The notes below the pieces were generated by a model. That model did no database searches, was not told the DNA's origin, and worked only from the letters and a program-made list of their open reading frames with translations. Positions 1 through 8,299 of a stretch of DNA of 57,926 nt are shown in pieces. The stretch's first letter is position 1. Every line of letters begins with the position of its first letter. Made by a program: the position numbers and the translations under genes. The DNA is from Massilia yuzhufengensis (GTDB lineage Bacteria > Pseudomonadota > Gammaproteobacteria > Burkholderiales > Burkholderiaceae_D): NCBI RefSeq assembly GCF_900112225.1, contig NZ_FOLD01000034.1, positions 1 to 57,926 on the forward strand, written 5' to 3'.

Positions 1-2
1 TG

Positions 3-338
3 ACGCTGCGCTCGAAAACAATGGATGGGGTATATCAGGAAATCTGGGGTACGCTCATTGCCTACAACCTAATCCGCCTTGAAATCGCCAAGGCCGCGCT
101 GGCGGTCAAGTGCGAGCCGACCGAGGTGAGCTTCATTCGCGCCTTCCACCTGATCCAGTTCGAACTGCATTGGGCAGGCGTCACTAGGTCGTACGGAAAA
201 TTGCCAGCCTCGATGAAACATTTGCGAGAAAGGCTGGTTAGCCTTCTGAAAGACGAACGGCCCGGCCGCAAATGCGACCGGGTCGTCAAGGCAACGCCGA
301 AGCGCTATGCCGTCAGGAAGGTCAAGAAACTACCTTAA
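3..338 (+). mobile_element. IS4-family transposase, C-terminal part (left edge cut)
   Basis: Reading frame 3 is open from the first base to a TAA at 336-338 and encodes the C-terminal ~111 residues of an IS4-family DDE transposase. The block TLRSKT..GVYQEIWGTLIAYNLIR is the typical conserved stretch after the catalytic Glu region (family knowledge), followed by a basic tail. The catalytic DDE residues themselves lie off the left edge. The internal ATG at 21 is not the true start. The stop codon lies inside the right terminal inverted repeat. A matching N-terminal part sits at 57654-57926 in the same orientation, so both ends of the window are in copies of the same or a very similar element. 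Confidence 0.9.
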
Positions 339-356
339 CTGAACGGCATTACGGCC
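334..356. repeat. Right terminal inverted repeat of the left IS4 element (core)
   Basis: These 23 bases are the exact reverse complement of 57569-57591. Beyond the core, both ends continue as a similar GC stem followed by a T-run (outward), so the true IR probably runs to about 370 here and about 57553 on the right. No matching flanking target duplication is visible between the two IS ends in the window. Confidence 0.85.
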
Positions 357-370
357 GGATGGCCGTTTTT
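351..370 (+). terminator. Rho-independent terminator at the IS right end
   Basis: A perfect 6-bp stem ACGGCC (351-356) / GGCCGT (361-366) with loop GGAT is followed by T366-T370. It lies between the transposase stop and the alpha-2-macroglobulin start at 383 and would stop transcripts leaving the IS before they enter the operon. Confidence 0.7.
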
Positions 371-382
371 CGCGGAGAAAAG

Positions 383-3300
383 ATGCGTGTCCTGAACCGA
401 CTGGTACTACCCCTGGCCTTGACCCTGTGCGCGCCCGCCGCGCTGGCCCAGACAACCGTCGAGGCCTTCAGCCCGGAGGGCCAGGCCAAGGCGATTCGCC
501 AGGTAACGGCGCGCTTCTCGGCGCCCATGGCGGCGTTCGGCGACCCGCGCGCGATCGCACCCTTCACGGTCGCGTGCCCGGGGGCGCTGGAAGCCACCCG
601 CGGCGCCGGGCGCTGGGTCGACGCCAGCAACTGGAGCTACGACTTCGGGCGCGACCTGCCGGGCGCCACCGCCTGCCGCTTCACCCTGCGCGACGGCCTG
701 CGCGACCTGGCCGGCCAGCCGGTCGCAGGGCGGCGCGAGTTCGCCTTTAGCACCGGCGGCCCGGCCGTCATCCGCATGCAGCCGCGCGAGGGCAGCGAGC
801 TCGATGAAAACCAGGTCTTCCTGCTGGCGCTCGACGCGCCCGCCACGCCCGCGTCCATCGAACAGCATGCCTGGTGCCGTGCGGACGGCATCAACGAAAA
901 GATCGGCGTGCGCCTGCTGGCGGCCGATGAGCGCGCGGCGCTGCTCGCTGCCTGGCGCGGCAAGCGCAGCCCCGCGGCGCCGCTGGTGGCGCTGCAGTGC
1001 CGCCGCACGCTGCCCGGCGACACCAGGCTCACGCTGGTCTGGGGCAAGGGCGTGGCCGCGCCCAATGGCATCGCTACCACCGAGGACCAGGAACTGGCCT
1101 ACCGCACCCGCCCGGACTTTCGCCTGTACCTGAGCTGCGAACGCACCAACACCCGCGCCGGCTGCGTGCCGTTCCGGCCGGTGCGCGTGGTGTTCAGCGC
1201 GCCGGTCGCAGTGGAGGACCTGGGCGCCCTGGTGCTCGAAGAAGCCGGCGGCAAGCGCCACGCACCGCGGTTCGACGACGAAGCCAAGGGCGGCTTCGCC
1301 AGCGCGGTGAGCTTCGCCGGCCCGTTCCAGGAGCAATCCACCCTGACCCTGCGCGTGCCGGCCAGCCTGCGCGACGATGCCGGCCGCAGCCTGGACGTGC
1401 CGAAGAAGCGCCTCAGCCTCAAGGTCGACCGCCAGCCGCCGCTGGTGAAATTCGCCGCCCCCTTCGGCATCGTCGAGGCGCGCGGGGACCGCATGCTGCC
1501 GGTCACGGTGCGCAACGTCGAGCCGTCCATCGCGACCGCGGTGCGCAGCAGCGGCGCCAGCCTGCGCGTGGCGCGCGACCAGGACGTGCTGGCCTGGCTG
1601 GGCAAGCTCAACCAGCACGGGGGCGACCCGTGGTTCCAGGCCGAGGGCAGCATGGACAAGCCCTTGCTGGCCCCGCTCAAGGACGCCGCCATCGAACGCT
1701 TCGCCCTGCCCAAGCCGAACGGCAGGCGCGCTCTCGAGGTCATCGGGATACCGCTGCGCAAACCGGGGTTCTACGTGGTCGAGATCGGCAGCCCGCTGCT
1801 GGGCAGGGCGCTGCGCGACCGGCCGGCCACGGCCCATGTACGCAGCGCGGCGCTGGTCACCAATATGGCGGCCCACCTCAAGCAGGGAGCCGAGTCCTCG
1901 CTGGTGTGGGTCACTTCGCTCGACAAGGGCAGCCCGGTGGCGCGCGCCCAGGTGGCGCTGCGCGACTGCACCGGCAAGCTGCTATGGACCGGCGCTACCG
2001 GGGCTGACGGCGTGGCCCACATCCGCACCGAGCTGCCGCGCGCCAAGTGCGGCGACAAACTGTTTGTCAGCGCCCGCAGCGGCGAGGACTTCACGTTTAC
2101 GCTGTCGAGCTGGCAAAAGGGCATCGAGCCCTGGCGCTTCCAGCTGCCGCAGGGCAGCGTGGGCGACGACACGCGCATCGTCGCCACCGTGTTCGACCGC
2201 ACGCTGCTGCGCGCCGGCGAGACCGTGCACATGAAACACTACCTGCGGCGGCGGGTCGGGGCCGGCCTGGCGCTGGTGAGCCGCAAGGACAGGGGGCCGC
2301 AGCCCGGCTACGCCTGGCTGGGCGAGGAGACGGCCGAGGCGGGCGCGGTGCCGGCCAAGGCCTGGATCGTCCACCAGGGCAGCGGCGACAAGATCGCGCT
2401 GCCGCTTGCGTGGGACGCCGGCGGCCAGGCGCACGGCGAATGGACCATTCCGGCGCAATCGAAGCTGGGCGGCTACCAGGTCGTGGTGGGCGGGCAGGTG
2501 GCGGGCGAATTCCGCGTCGGGCAGTTCCGGGTGCCGACCATGAAGGCCATTCTCAAGGGGCCGGCGGCGCCGGTGGTGGCGGCGCGCGCGCTGGACATCG
2601 ACGCCCAGGTGAATTACCTCAACGGCGGCCCGGCCGGCAAGGCGCCGGTCACGCTGCGCACCGTGGTCCAGGACGGCGACGCCCGCTTCGACGGCTTCGA
2701 AGGTTTCATGTTCAACGGCGGCGATGTCAAGGAAGGCATGACGGAGCGCGGCAGCGACGATTTTTTTGACGACGGCATGGGCGACGGCGAGGAAGAGGAT
2801 GAAGACGCGGCGCCGGCCGAAGGCGCCAGGCAGGGCGACGCGCCGCGCACCCAGCGCCTGGCGCTGGACCGCGCCGGCGCCGCCCGCATCACGGTGCCGG
2901 ACCTGCCGCAGGTCGACCGGGTGCGCAGCCTGCTCGCGGAGCTGAGCTGGCAGGACGCCAACGGCGAGACGCTCACGGCGTCCACCCGGGTGGCCCTGTG
3001 GCCGGCCGCGGTGGCGGTGGGCATCAAGCCGGGCGACTGGATGAGCAAGGAACGGCTGAAGTTCCAGGTGGCGGTGGCCGGCGTCGATGGCAAGCCCGCG
3101 CCGGGAATGCAGGCCTCGGTCGACTTCTTCCGGCGCGAGACCTATTCGCACCGCCGGCGCCTGGTGGGCGGCTTCTACGCCTATGAGTCGGCCAGCGAGA
3201 CCAAACGCATCGAAGGCGCCTGCAGCGGCCGCACCGATGCCCGCGGGCTGCTCCTGTGCGATGTGGCGGCGCCTGGCGAAGGCAACATCATCCTGCGCGC

Positions 3301-6028
3301 CCGCGCCACCGACGCCCAGGGGCGCAGCGCGGTCACCAGGCACGAAGTCTGGGTGGCGGGCAAGCGCGAGACCTGGTTCGACGTTTCCGACAACGACCGC
3401 ATCGACCTGCTGCCGGCCAGACCGCGCTTCGAGCCGGGCGAGCAGGCCAGCTTCCAGCTGCGTTCGCCCTTGCGCGACGCGACCGTGCTGGTGACGGTGG
3501 AGCGCGAAGGCATCCTCGACACCTATGTGCGGCGCGTCTCCGGCACCGACCCGACGATCTCGATCCCGGTCAAGGCCAGCTATGCGCCCAACGTCTATGT
3601 ATCGGCGCTGGTCGTGCGTGGGCGCGTGGCCGGGGTCAAGCCCACCGCCCTGGTCGACCTGGGCAAGCCGGCCTACAAGCTGGGCATCGCCCCGATCAAG
3701 GTCGGCTGGGGCGCGCATGAACTGCGGGTGCAGGTAGTGCCCGACCGCCAGGTGTACAAGGTGCGCGAGCGCTCGCTGGTCAAGGTGAAGGTGAGCCGGG
3801 CCGACGGCCAGCCGCTGCCGGCCGGCGCCGAAGTGGCGCTGGCGGCGGTGGACACCGGCCTGCTCGAGCTCATGCCCAACGACAGCTGGAAGCTGCTGGA
3901 GGCCATGATGCGCCCGCGCAGCCAGCAGGTGGAAACCTCGACCGCGCAGATGCAGGTGGTCGGCAAGCGCCACTTCGGCCGCAAGTCGGTGGCCCACGGC
4001 GGTGGCGGCGGCCGCGGCGCCAGCCGCGAACTGTTCGACACGCTGCTGCTCTGGAAAGGCAAGGTGGTGCTCGATGCGCAGGGCGAAGCCGCGGTCCCGG
4101 TGCCGCTCAACGACTCGCTCACGGGATTTCGCATCGTGGCCGTGGCCAGCGCCGGCCCGGCCTTGTTCGGCACCGGGTCGAGCGACATCCGCAGCACCCA
4201 GGACCTGATGCTGCTCTCCGGCCTGCCCTCGCTGGTGCGCGAGGACGACCGCCTGCGCGCCGGCTTCACGGTGCGCAACGCCTCCAGCGCGGCCCTGGAC
4301 GTGCGCCTGGGCGCCAGCATGTCGGCCGACGGCCACGCGGGCCAGGCGCTGGCGCCGCAAACCGTGTCGCTCGAACCGGGCGCCGCGCGCGAGGTCGGCT
4401 GGGACGTCACGGTGCCGCAAGGCCGCGCGCTGCACTGGCAGGTCGACGCCAGCGCCGGCGCCGCGCGCGACAGCCTGCGGGTGACGCAGAAGATCGCCGA
4501 AGCGGTGCCGCTGCGTACTTTCCAGGCCACGCTGCTGCAGCTCGACGCGCCAAAAACCATCACGGTCCAGCGTCCGGCGGACGCGCTTCCCGGCAAGGGC
4601 GGCGTGCGCACCACGTTCAGCCCGAAGCTGGCCGGCAGCATGGCCGGCGTGCGCGACTATATGGCGCAATACCCCTATACCTGCTTCGAGCAGCGTACCT
4701 CGAAAGCGGTGGCGCTCGGCGACCCGCAGCTGTGGTCTGGCGTGGCGGCCACGCTGCCGGCCCACCTCGACGGCGACGGCCTGCTCAAGTATTTCGCCAC
4801 CATGCGCGAGGGCGACGATGCATTGACCGCCTACGTGCTGTCGGTCACCGACGAAGCGGGCTACGAGATCGCGCAGGAGCAGCGCGAACGCATGGAAGCG
4901 GCGCTCATCGGCTTCGTCGAAGGGCGCGTGCTGCGCGGCGGCAGCCTGCGCACCGGCGAGCTGGCGGTGCGCAAGCTCGCCGCACTCGAAGCCCTGTCGC
5001 GGCGCCAGCCGGTGCGCGAGAGCTGGCTGCAATCCTTCCGCATCGAGCCGAACCTGTGGCCGACGTCGGCCGTGATCGACTGGTACCTGGTGCTGCAGCG
5101 CTCCAATGCCTTGAGCCGCCGCGACGAGCTGCTGGCCCAGGCCCAGCACATCCTGCGTTCGCGCCTGAACCTGCAGGGTACGAGCGTGGGCTTCTCGACC
5201 GAGGCCAGCGACGACTGGTGGTGGCTGATGGCCTCGCCGGACGTGAACGCCAACCGGCTGCTGCTGGCCATGCTCGACAACGCCGCCTGGCAGCCGGACA
5301 TGGGGCGCCTGGCGCGCGGCACCCTGGGCCGCCAGCAGCAGGGGCGCTGGAACACCACGCTTGCCAACGCCTGGGGCGTGCTGGCGATGCGCAAGTTTTC
5401 AAGCCGGTTCGAAGCGACGCCGGTGACGGGCAAGGCCAGGGTGCAGCTGGCCGGCCAGGACTGGAGCGGGACGCTGCCCGCCAGCGTGCTGCAGGGCTGG
5501 CCGGACCAGGCCGCGCCGCTGGCGATCCGCCACGAGGGCACGGGAAAACCCTGGGCGACGGTGCAGAGCCTGGCGGCGATCCCGCTCAAGGCGCCGTTTT
5601 CCAGCGGCTACCGCATCGCGCGCAGCGTCACGCCGGTCGAGCAGCAGGCGCCCGGCGCGTGGAAGCGCGGCGACGTGTACCGGGTGCGGCTCGAGATCGA
5701 CGCGCAGGCCGACATGAACTGGGTGGTGGTGGACGACCCGATCCCGGCCAGCGCCAGCATCCTGGGCACCGGGCTGGGGAGCGACTCGCAGATCGCCACC
5801 GGCGGCGAACAGCGGCGCGGCTGGGTGCAGCCCGACTTCGAGGAGCGCACCGCCGGCGCCTTCCGCGCCTATTATTCCTGGGTCCCCAAGGGCAAGTGGA
5901 CCATCGAGTATACGGTGCGGCTGAATAACGAAGGGCGCTTCAGCCTTCCGCCCACCCGGGTCGAGGCGATGTACAACCCCGAGATGTTCGGCGAAGCGCC
6001 CAACGCGCAGGTCGTCGTAGGAAAATGA
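383..6028 (+). CDS. yfhM: Bacterial alpha-2-macroglobulin family protein
   Basis: An 1881-residue exported protein of the bacterial alpha-2-macroglobulin family, thought to trap proteases that enter the periplasm and to work with PBP1C (family knowledge). The start at 383 follows GGAG at 374-377 and gives a signal peptide ending ALA-Q at about residue 22; there is no good lipobox, unlike the E. coli lipoprotein. The thioester motif CFEQ is at residues 1434-1437 and the A2M domain block near 1219. A Gly/Arg/Lys-rich stretch at about 1171-1215 is a candidate bait region. An acidic insert rich in Asp/Glu at about 785-815 is unusual. The stop overlaps the pbpC start (ATGA), the classic yfhM-pbpC arrangement. 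The IS4 element ends 13-27 bp upstream of the start, so the native promoter is displaced. Confidence 0.93.
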   Translation: MRVLNRLVLPLALTLCAPAALAQTTVEAFSPEGQAKAIRQVTARFSAPMAAFGDPRAIAPFTVACPGALEATRGAGRWVDASNWSYDFGRDLPGATACRFTLRDGLRDLAGQPVAGRREFAFSTGGPAVIRMQPREGSELDENQVFLLALDAPATPASIEQHAWCRADGINEKIGVRLLAADERAALLAAWRGKRSPAAPLVALQCRRTLPGDTRLTLVWGKGVAAPNGIATTEDQELAYRTRPDFRLYLSCERTNTRAGCVPFRPVRVVFSAPVAVEDLGALVLEEAGGKRHAPRFDDEAKGGFASAVSFAGPFQEQSTLTLRVPASLRDDAGRSLDVPKKRLSLKVDRQPPLVKFAAPFGIVEARGDRMLPVTVRNVEPSIATAVRSSGASLRVARDQDVLAWLGKLNQHGGDPWFQAEGSMDKPLLAPLKDAAIERFALPKPNGRRALEVIGIPLRKPGFYVVEIGSPLLGRALRDRPATAHVRSAALVTNMAAHLKQGAESSLVWVTSLDKGSPVARAQVALRDCTGKLLWTGATGADGVAHIRTELPRAKCGDKLFVSARSGEDFTFTLSSWQKGIEPWRFQLPQGSVGDDTRIVATVFDRTLLRAGETVHMKHYLRRRVGAGLALVSRKDRGPQPGYAWLGEETAEAGAVPAKAWIVHQGSGDKIALPLAWDAGGQAHGEWTIPAQSKLGGYQVVVGGQVAGEFRVGQFRVPTMKAILKGPAAPVVAARALDIDAQVNYLNGGPAGKAPVTLRTVVQDGDARFDGFEGFMFNGGDVKEGMTERGSDDFFDDGMGDGEEEDEDAAPAEGARQGDAPRTQRLALDRAGAARITVPDLPQVDRVRSLLAELSWQDANGETLTASTRVALWPAAVAVGIKPGDWMSKERLKFQVAVAGVDGKPAPGMQASVDFFRRETYSHRRRLVGGFYAYESASETKRIEGACSGRTDARGLLLCDVAAPGEGNIILRARATDAQGRSAVTRHEVWVAGKRETWFDVSDNDRIDLLPARPRFEPGEQASFQLRSPLRDATVLVTVEREGILDTYVRRVSGTDPTISIPVKASYAPNVYVSALVVRGRVAGVKPTALVDLGKPAYKLGIAPIKVGWGAHELRVQVVPDRQVYKVRERSLVKVKVSRADGQPLPAGAEVALAAVDTGLLELMPNDSWKLLEAMMRPRSQQVETSTAQMQVVGKRHFGRKSVAHGGGGGRGASRELFDTLLLWKGKVVLDAQGEAAVPVPLNDSLTGFRIVAVASAGPALFGTGSSDIRSTQDLMLLSGLPSLVREDDRLRAGFTVRNASSAALDVRLGASMSADGHAGQALAPQTVSLEPGAAREVGWDVTVPQGRALHWQVDASAGAARDSLRVTQKIAEAVPLRTFQATLLQLDAPKTITVQRPADALPGKGGVRTTFSPKLAGSMAGVRDYMAQYPYTCFEQRTSKAVALGDPQLWSGVAATLPAHLDGDGLLKYFATMREGDDALTAYVLSVTDEAGYEIAQEQRERMEAALIGFVEGRVLRGGSLRTGELAVRKLAALEALSRRQPVRESWLQSFRIEPNLWPTSAVIDWYLVLQRSNALSRRDELLAQAQHILRSRLNLQGTSVGFSTEASDDWWWLMASPDVNANRLLLAMLDNAAWQPDMGRLARGTLGRQQQGRWNTTLANAWGVLAMRKFSSRFEATPVTGKARVQLAGQDWSGTLPASVLQGWPDQAAPLAIRHEGTGKPWATVQSLAAIPLKAPFSSGYRIARSVTPVEQQAPGAWKRGDVYRVRLEIDAQADMNWVVVDDPIPASASILGTGLGSDSQIATGGEQRRGWVQPDFEERTAGAFRAYYSWVPKGKWTIEYTVRLNNEGRFSLPPTRVEAMYNPEMFGEAPNAQVVVGK

Positions 6029-8106
6029 TGAAGGCCTGGCGCGCCGTGTTGCTGTTGCTGGCGCCCGCCTGTGCCGCGGCCGGCGCACCGACGCCGGCCC
6101 AGGTGCGCGCCGCCTGGCAGCCGTCCGAGGCGCGCCTGCTGGACCGCCATGGCGAGGCCATCGACGCGGTGCGCGTCGACATGCAGGCCCGGCGCGGCAA
6201 CTGGGTCGCGCTCGCCGACATCTCGCCGGCGCTGGGCGTGGCCGTGATGCAGGCCGAGGACCAGCGCTTCATGGAGCATGGCGGGGTCGACCTGCGCGCC
6301 GCCGGGCAGGCCGCGTGGGACAACCTGTTCCGCCAGCGCCCGCGCGGCGCCTCCACCATCACCATGCAGCTGGCCGGCCTGCTCGATGCGCGCTTGCGCG
6401 CCTCGAGCGGCGGCCGCAACTGGCTGCAGAAATTCGACCAGGCCCTGGCCGCGCGCGAGATCGAGGCTGGCTGGAGCAAGCAGCAGATCCTGGAAGCGTA
6501 TTTCAACATGGTCGGTTTCCGCGGCGAGCTGCAAGGCGTCGCGGCGGCCTCGCGCGCGCTGTTCAACAAGGCGCCCTCTGGCCTGGACGGCACCGACGCC
6601 GTCATCCTGGCCGCGCTGCTGCGCGCGCCCTCGGCCACGCCGAAAATCGTGGCACGGCGCGCCTGCCAGCTGGCTGCGGAGCTGCAGCTCCCGGGCGGCT
6701 GCGCGGCGGTCGAATGGCGCGCCGCCGTCGCGCTGGCGCGCCCCGCGCCGCCAAACCGTCCGGGCGCGCCGCCGGCCCTGCGCCGGCTGCTCGGCACGGC
6801 CGGCGCCGGCGTGCGCACCACGCTCGACGCGCGGGTGCAGCGGGCCGCCTTGGAAGCACTGCGGCGCCATGTGCGCGAGCTCAGCGACCGCAATGTCGGC
6901 GACGGCGCCGTGGTGGTCATCGACAACGCCAGCGGCGAGCTGCTGGCCTATGTCGCCAATACCGGCAACGGCGAAGTGGACGGCGTGGCGGCGCCGCGCC
7001 AGGCCGGCTCCACCCTCAAGCCCTTCCTGTACCAGCTGGCGCTCGAGCGGCGCTTGCTGACGGCGGCCTCGCTGCTCGACGACAGCCCGGTCGGTATCGC
7101 CTCCGGCGGCGGCGCCTACGTGCCGCAGAACTACGACCGCTCGTTCAAGGGCTATGCCAGCGTGCGCACCAGCCTGGCCAGCTCGCTGAACGTGCCGGCC
7201 GTGCGCACGCTGGTGCTGACCGGCGTCGAACGCTTTCACGCGCGCCTGCAGGCGCTGGGCTTGAGCACCCTCACCGAGGACGCCGACTTCTACGGCCCCT
7301 CGCTGGCCCTCGGCTCGGCCGAGGTGACCCTGCTGGAGCTGGCCAACGCCTACCGCACGCTGGCCAACGGCGGACGCCATGGCACGGTGACCCTGCTCCC
7401 GCGCAGGCAGGCGCCACTCGCCGCACTGCTGGACCCGGCGGCCAGCTTCGTGGTCGGCGACATCCTGGCCGACCGCGGCGCGCGCAGCCCCACCTTCGGC
7501 CTGCGCAGCGACCTGGCCACCGCTTACTGGAGCGCGGTCAAGACCGGCACCAGCAAGGACATGCGCGACAACTGGTGCATCGGCTACAGCGACCGTTACA
7601 CGGTCGGTGTCTGGGTGGGCAACTTCAATGGGCAGCCGATGTGGGACGTGTCGGGCGTGTCGGGGGCGGCGCCGGTGTGGCGCGATGTGATGGACTACCT
7701 GCACCGCGACCGGCCGGGCCGGCAAGGCGCGGCGCCGGCGGGACTGGTGCGCAAGGCGGTCGCCTACGCACCGGCGCACGAACCGGCGCGCGAGGAATGG
7801 TTCCTGCGCGGGACCGAGACGGCGCTGGTGGAGGCGGTGCCGGCGGCGCGGCGTTCGGCCAGCATCGTGTATCCGGTGGACGGGAGCATCGTGGCGGTCG
7901 ATCCGGACATCCCGGACCGGGTCGAGCGCATGCTGTTCCAGGCGCAGGGCGCGCAGGAGCATCGCTGGCGGCTCGATGGCCGGGACGAAGGGCCGGCGTC
8001 GGGCGTGTTTGCGTGGCGCCCCGTGGCGGGGGAGCATCGGCTGGAACTGGTGGATGCAGCGGGGAAGGCGGTGTCGACCAGCCGGTTTGAAGTGCGCGGC
8101 AACTAG
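6025..8106 (+). CDS. pbpC: Penicillin-binding protein 1C (transglycosylase/transpeptidase)
   Basis: A 693-residue bifunctional peptidoglycan synthase of class A, PBP1C type. A short N-terminal hydrophobic segment (5-20) targets it to the membrane. The GT51 transglycosylase domain shows EDQRFMEHGGVD with catalytic Glu78 and RGASTITMQLAG at 108-119. The transpeptidase domain has STLK (Ser329, Lys332), SLN (387-389) and KTG (506-508), so both activities look intact. The C-terminal ~90 residues match the PBP1C-specific BiPBP_C domain. It is translationally coupled to the alpha-2-macroglobulin by an ATGA overlap; pairing of the two suggests repair of the wall and trapping of the invading protease at one site (established proposal for the family). 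Confidence 0.95.
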   Translation: MMKAWRAVLLLLAPACAAAGAPTPAQVRAAWQPSEARLLDRHGEAIDAVRVDMQARRGNWVALADISPALGVAVMQAEDQRFMEHGGVDLRAAGQAAWDNLFRQRPRGASTITMQLAGLLDARLRASSGGRNWLQKFDQALAAREIEAGWSKQQILEAYFNMVGFRGELQGVAAASRALFNKAPSGLDGTDAVILAALLRAPSATPKIVARRACQLAAELQLPGGCAAVEWRAAVALARPAPPNRPGAPPALRRLLGTAGAGVRTTLDARVQRAALEALRRHVRELSDRNVGDGAVVVIDNASGELLAYVANTGNGEVDGVAAPRQAGSTLKPFLYQLALERRLLTAASLLDDSPVGIASGGGAYVPQNYDRSFKGYASVRTSLASSLNVPAVRTLVLTGVERFHARLQALGLSTLTEDADFYGPSLALGSAEVTLLELANAYRTLANGGRHGTVTLLPRRQAPLAALLDPAASFVVGDILADRGARSPTFGLRSDLATAYWSAVKTGTSKDMRDNWCIGYSDRYTVGVWVGNFNGQPMWDVSGVSGAAPVWRDVMDYLHRDRPGRQGAAPAGLVRKAVAYAPAHEPAREEWFLRGTETALVEAVPAARRSASIVYPVDGSIVAVDPDIPDRVERMLFQAQGAQEHRWRLDGRDEGPASGVFAWRPVAGEHRLELVDAAGKAVSTSRFEVRGN

Positions 8107-8141
8107 CGCAACGTTGCGCTTACTGGTGCCACCAACCCATG

Positions 8142-8273
8142 CACCGTCGTACCGGCGAAGGCCGGTACCCAAGTTCGTTGCGCAGCCACCAACGCTTCAT
8201 TGCATCGCTGCTCACAAAAATTGGGTACCGGCCTGCGCCGGTAGTCGTAGCCGCCAGTGGCGGGTACGACGGT
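8142..8273. repeat. REP-like intergenic palindromic pair after pbpC
   Basis: Left arm 8142-8171 (begins ACCGTCGTACCGGCGAAGG, ends GGTACCCAA) and right arm 8221-8273 (begins TTGGGTACCGGCC, ends GGTACGACGGT) are inverted copies of a small palindromic unit, each able to fold on its own. They lie between the convergent genes pbpC and paoC. This layout is typical of REP/BIME sequences and probably serves as a bidirectional 3' end. The rest of 8107-8299 shows nothing else. Confidence 0.65.
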
Positions 8274-8299
8274 CTTAAGGTTGACTCAGGGAGCCATGG

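Noticed and set aside
1982..5149. Open frame of 1055 codons on the minus strand opposite the macroglobulin gene
   Set aside because: Its product is His/Arg/Ala/Gly-rich without domains and lies fully opposite a gene with clear family motifs; high-GC codon use makes such shadow frames common.
5872..8172. Open frame of 766 codons on the minus strand opposite pbpC
   Set aside because: Shadow of pbpC, His/Arg-rich and without motif.
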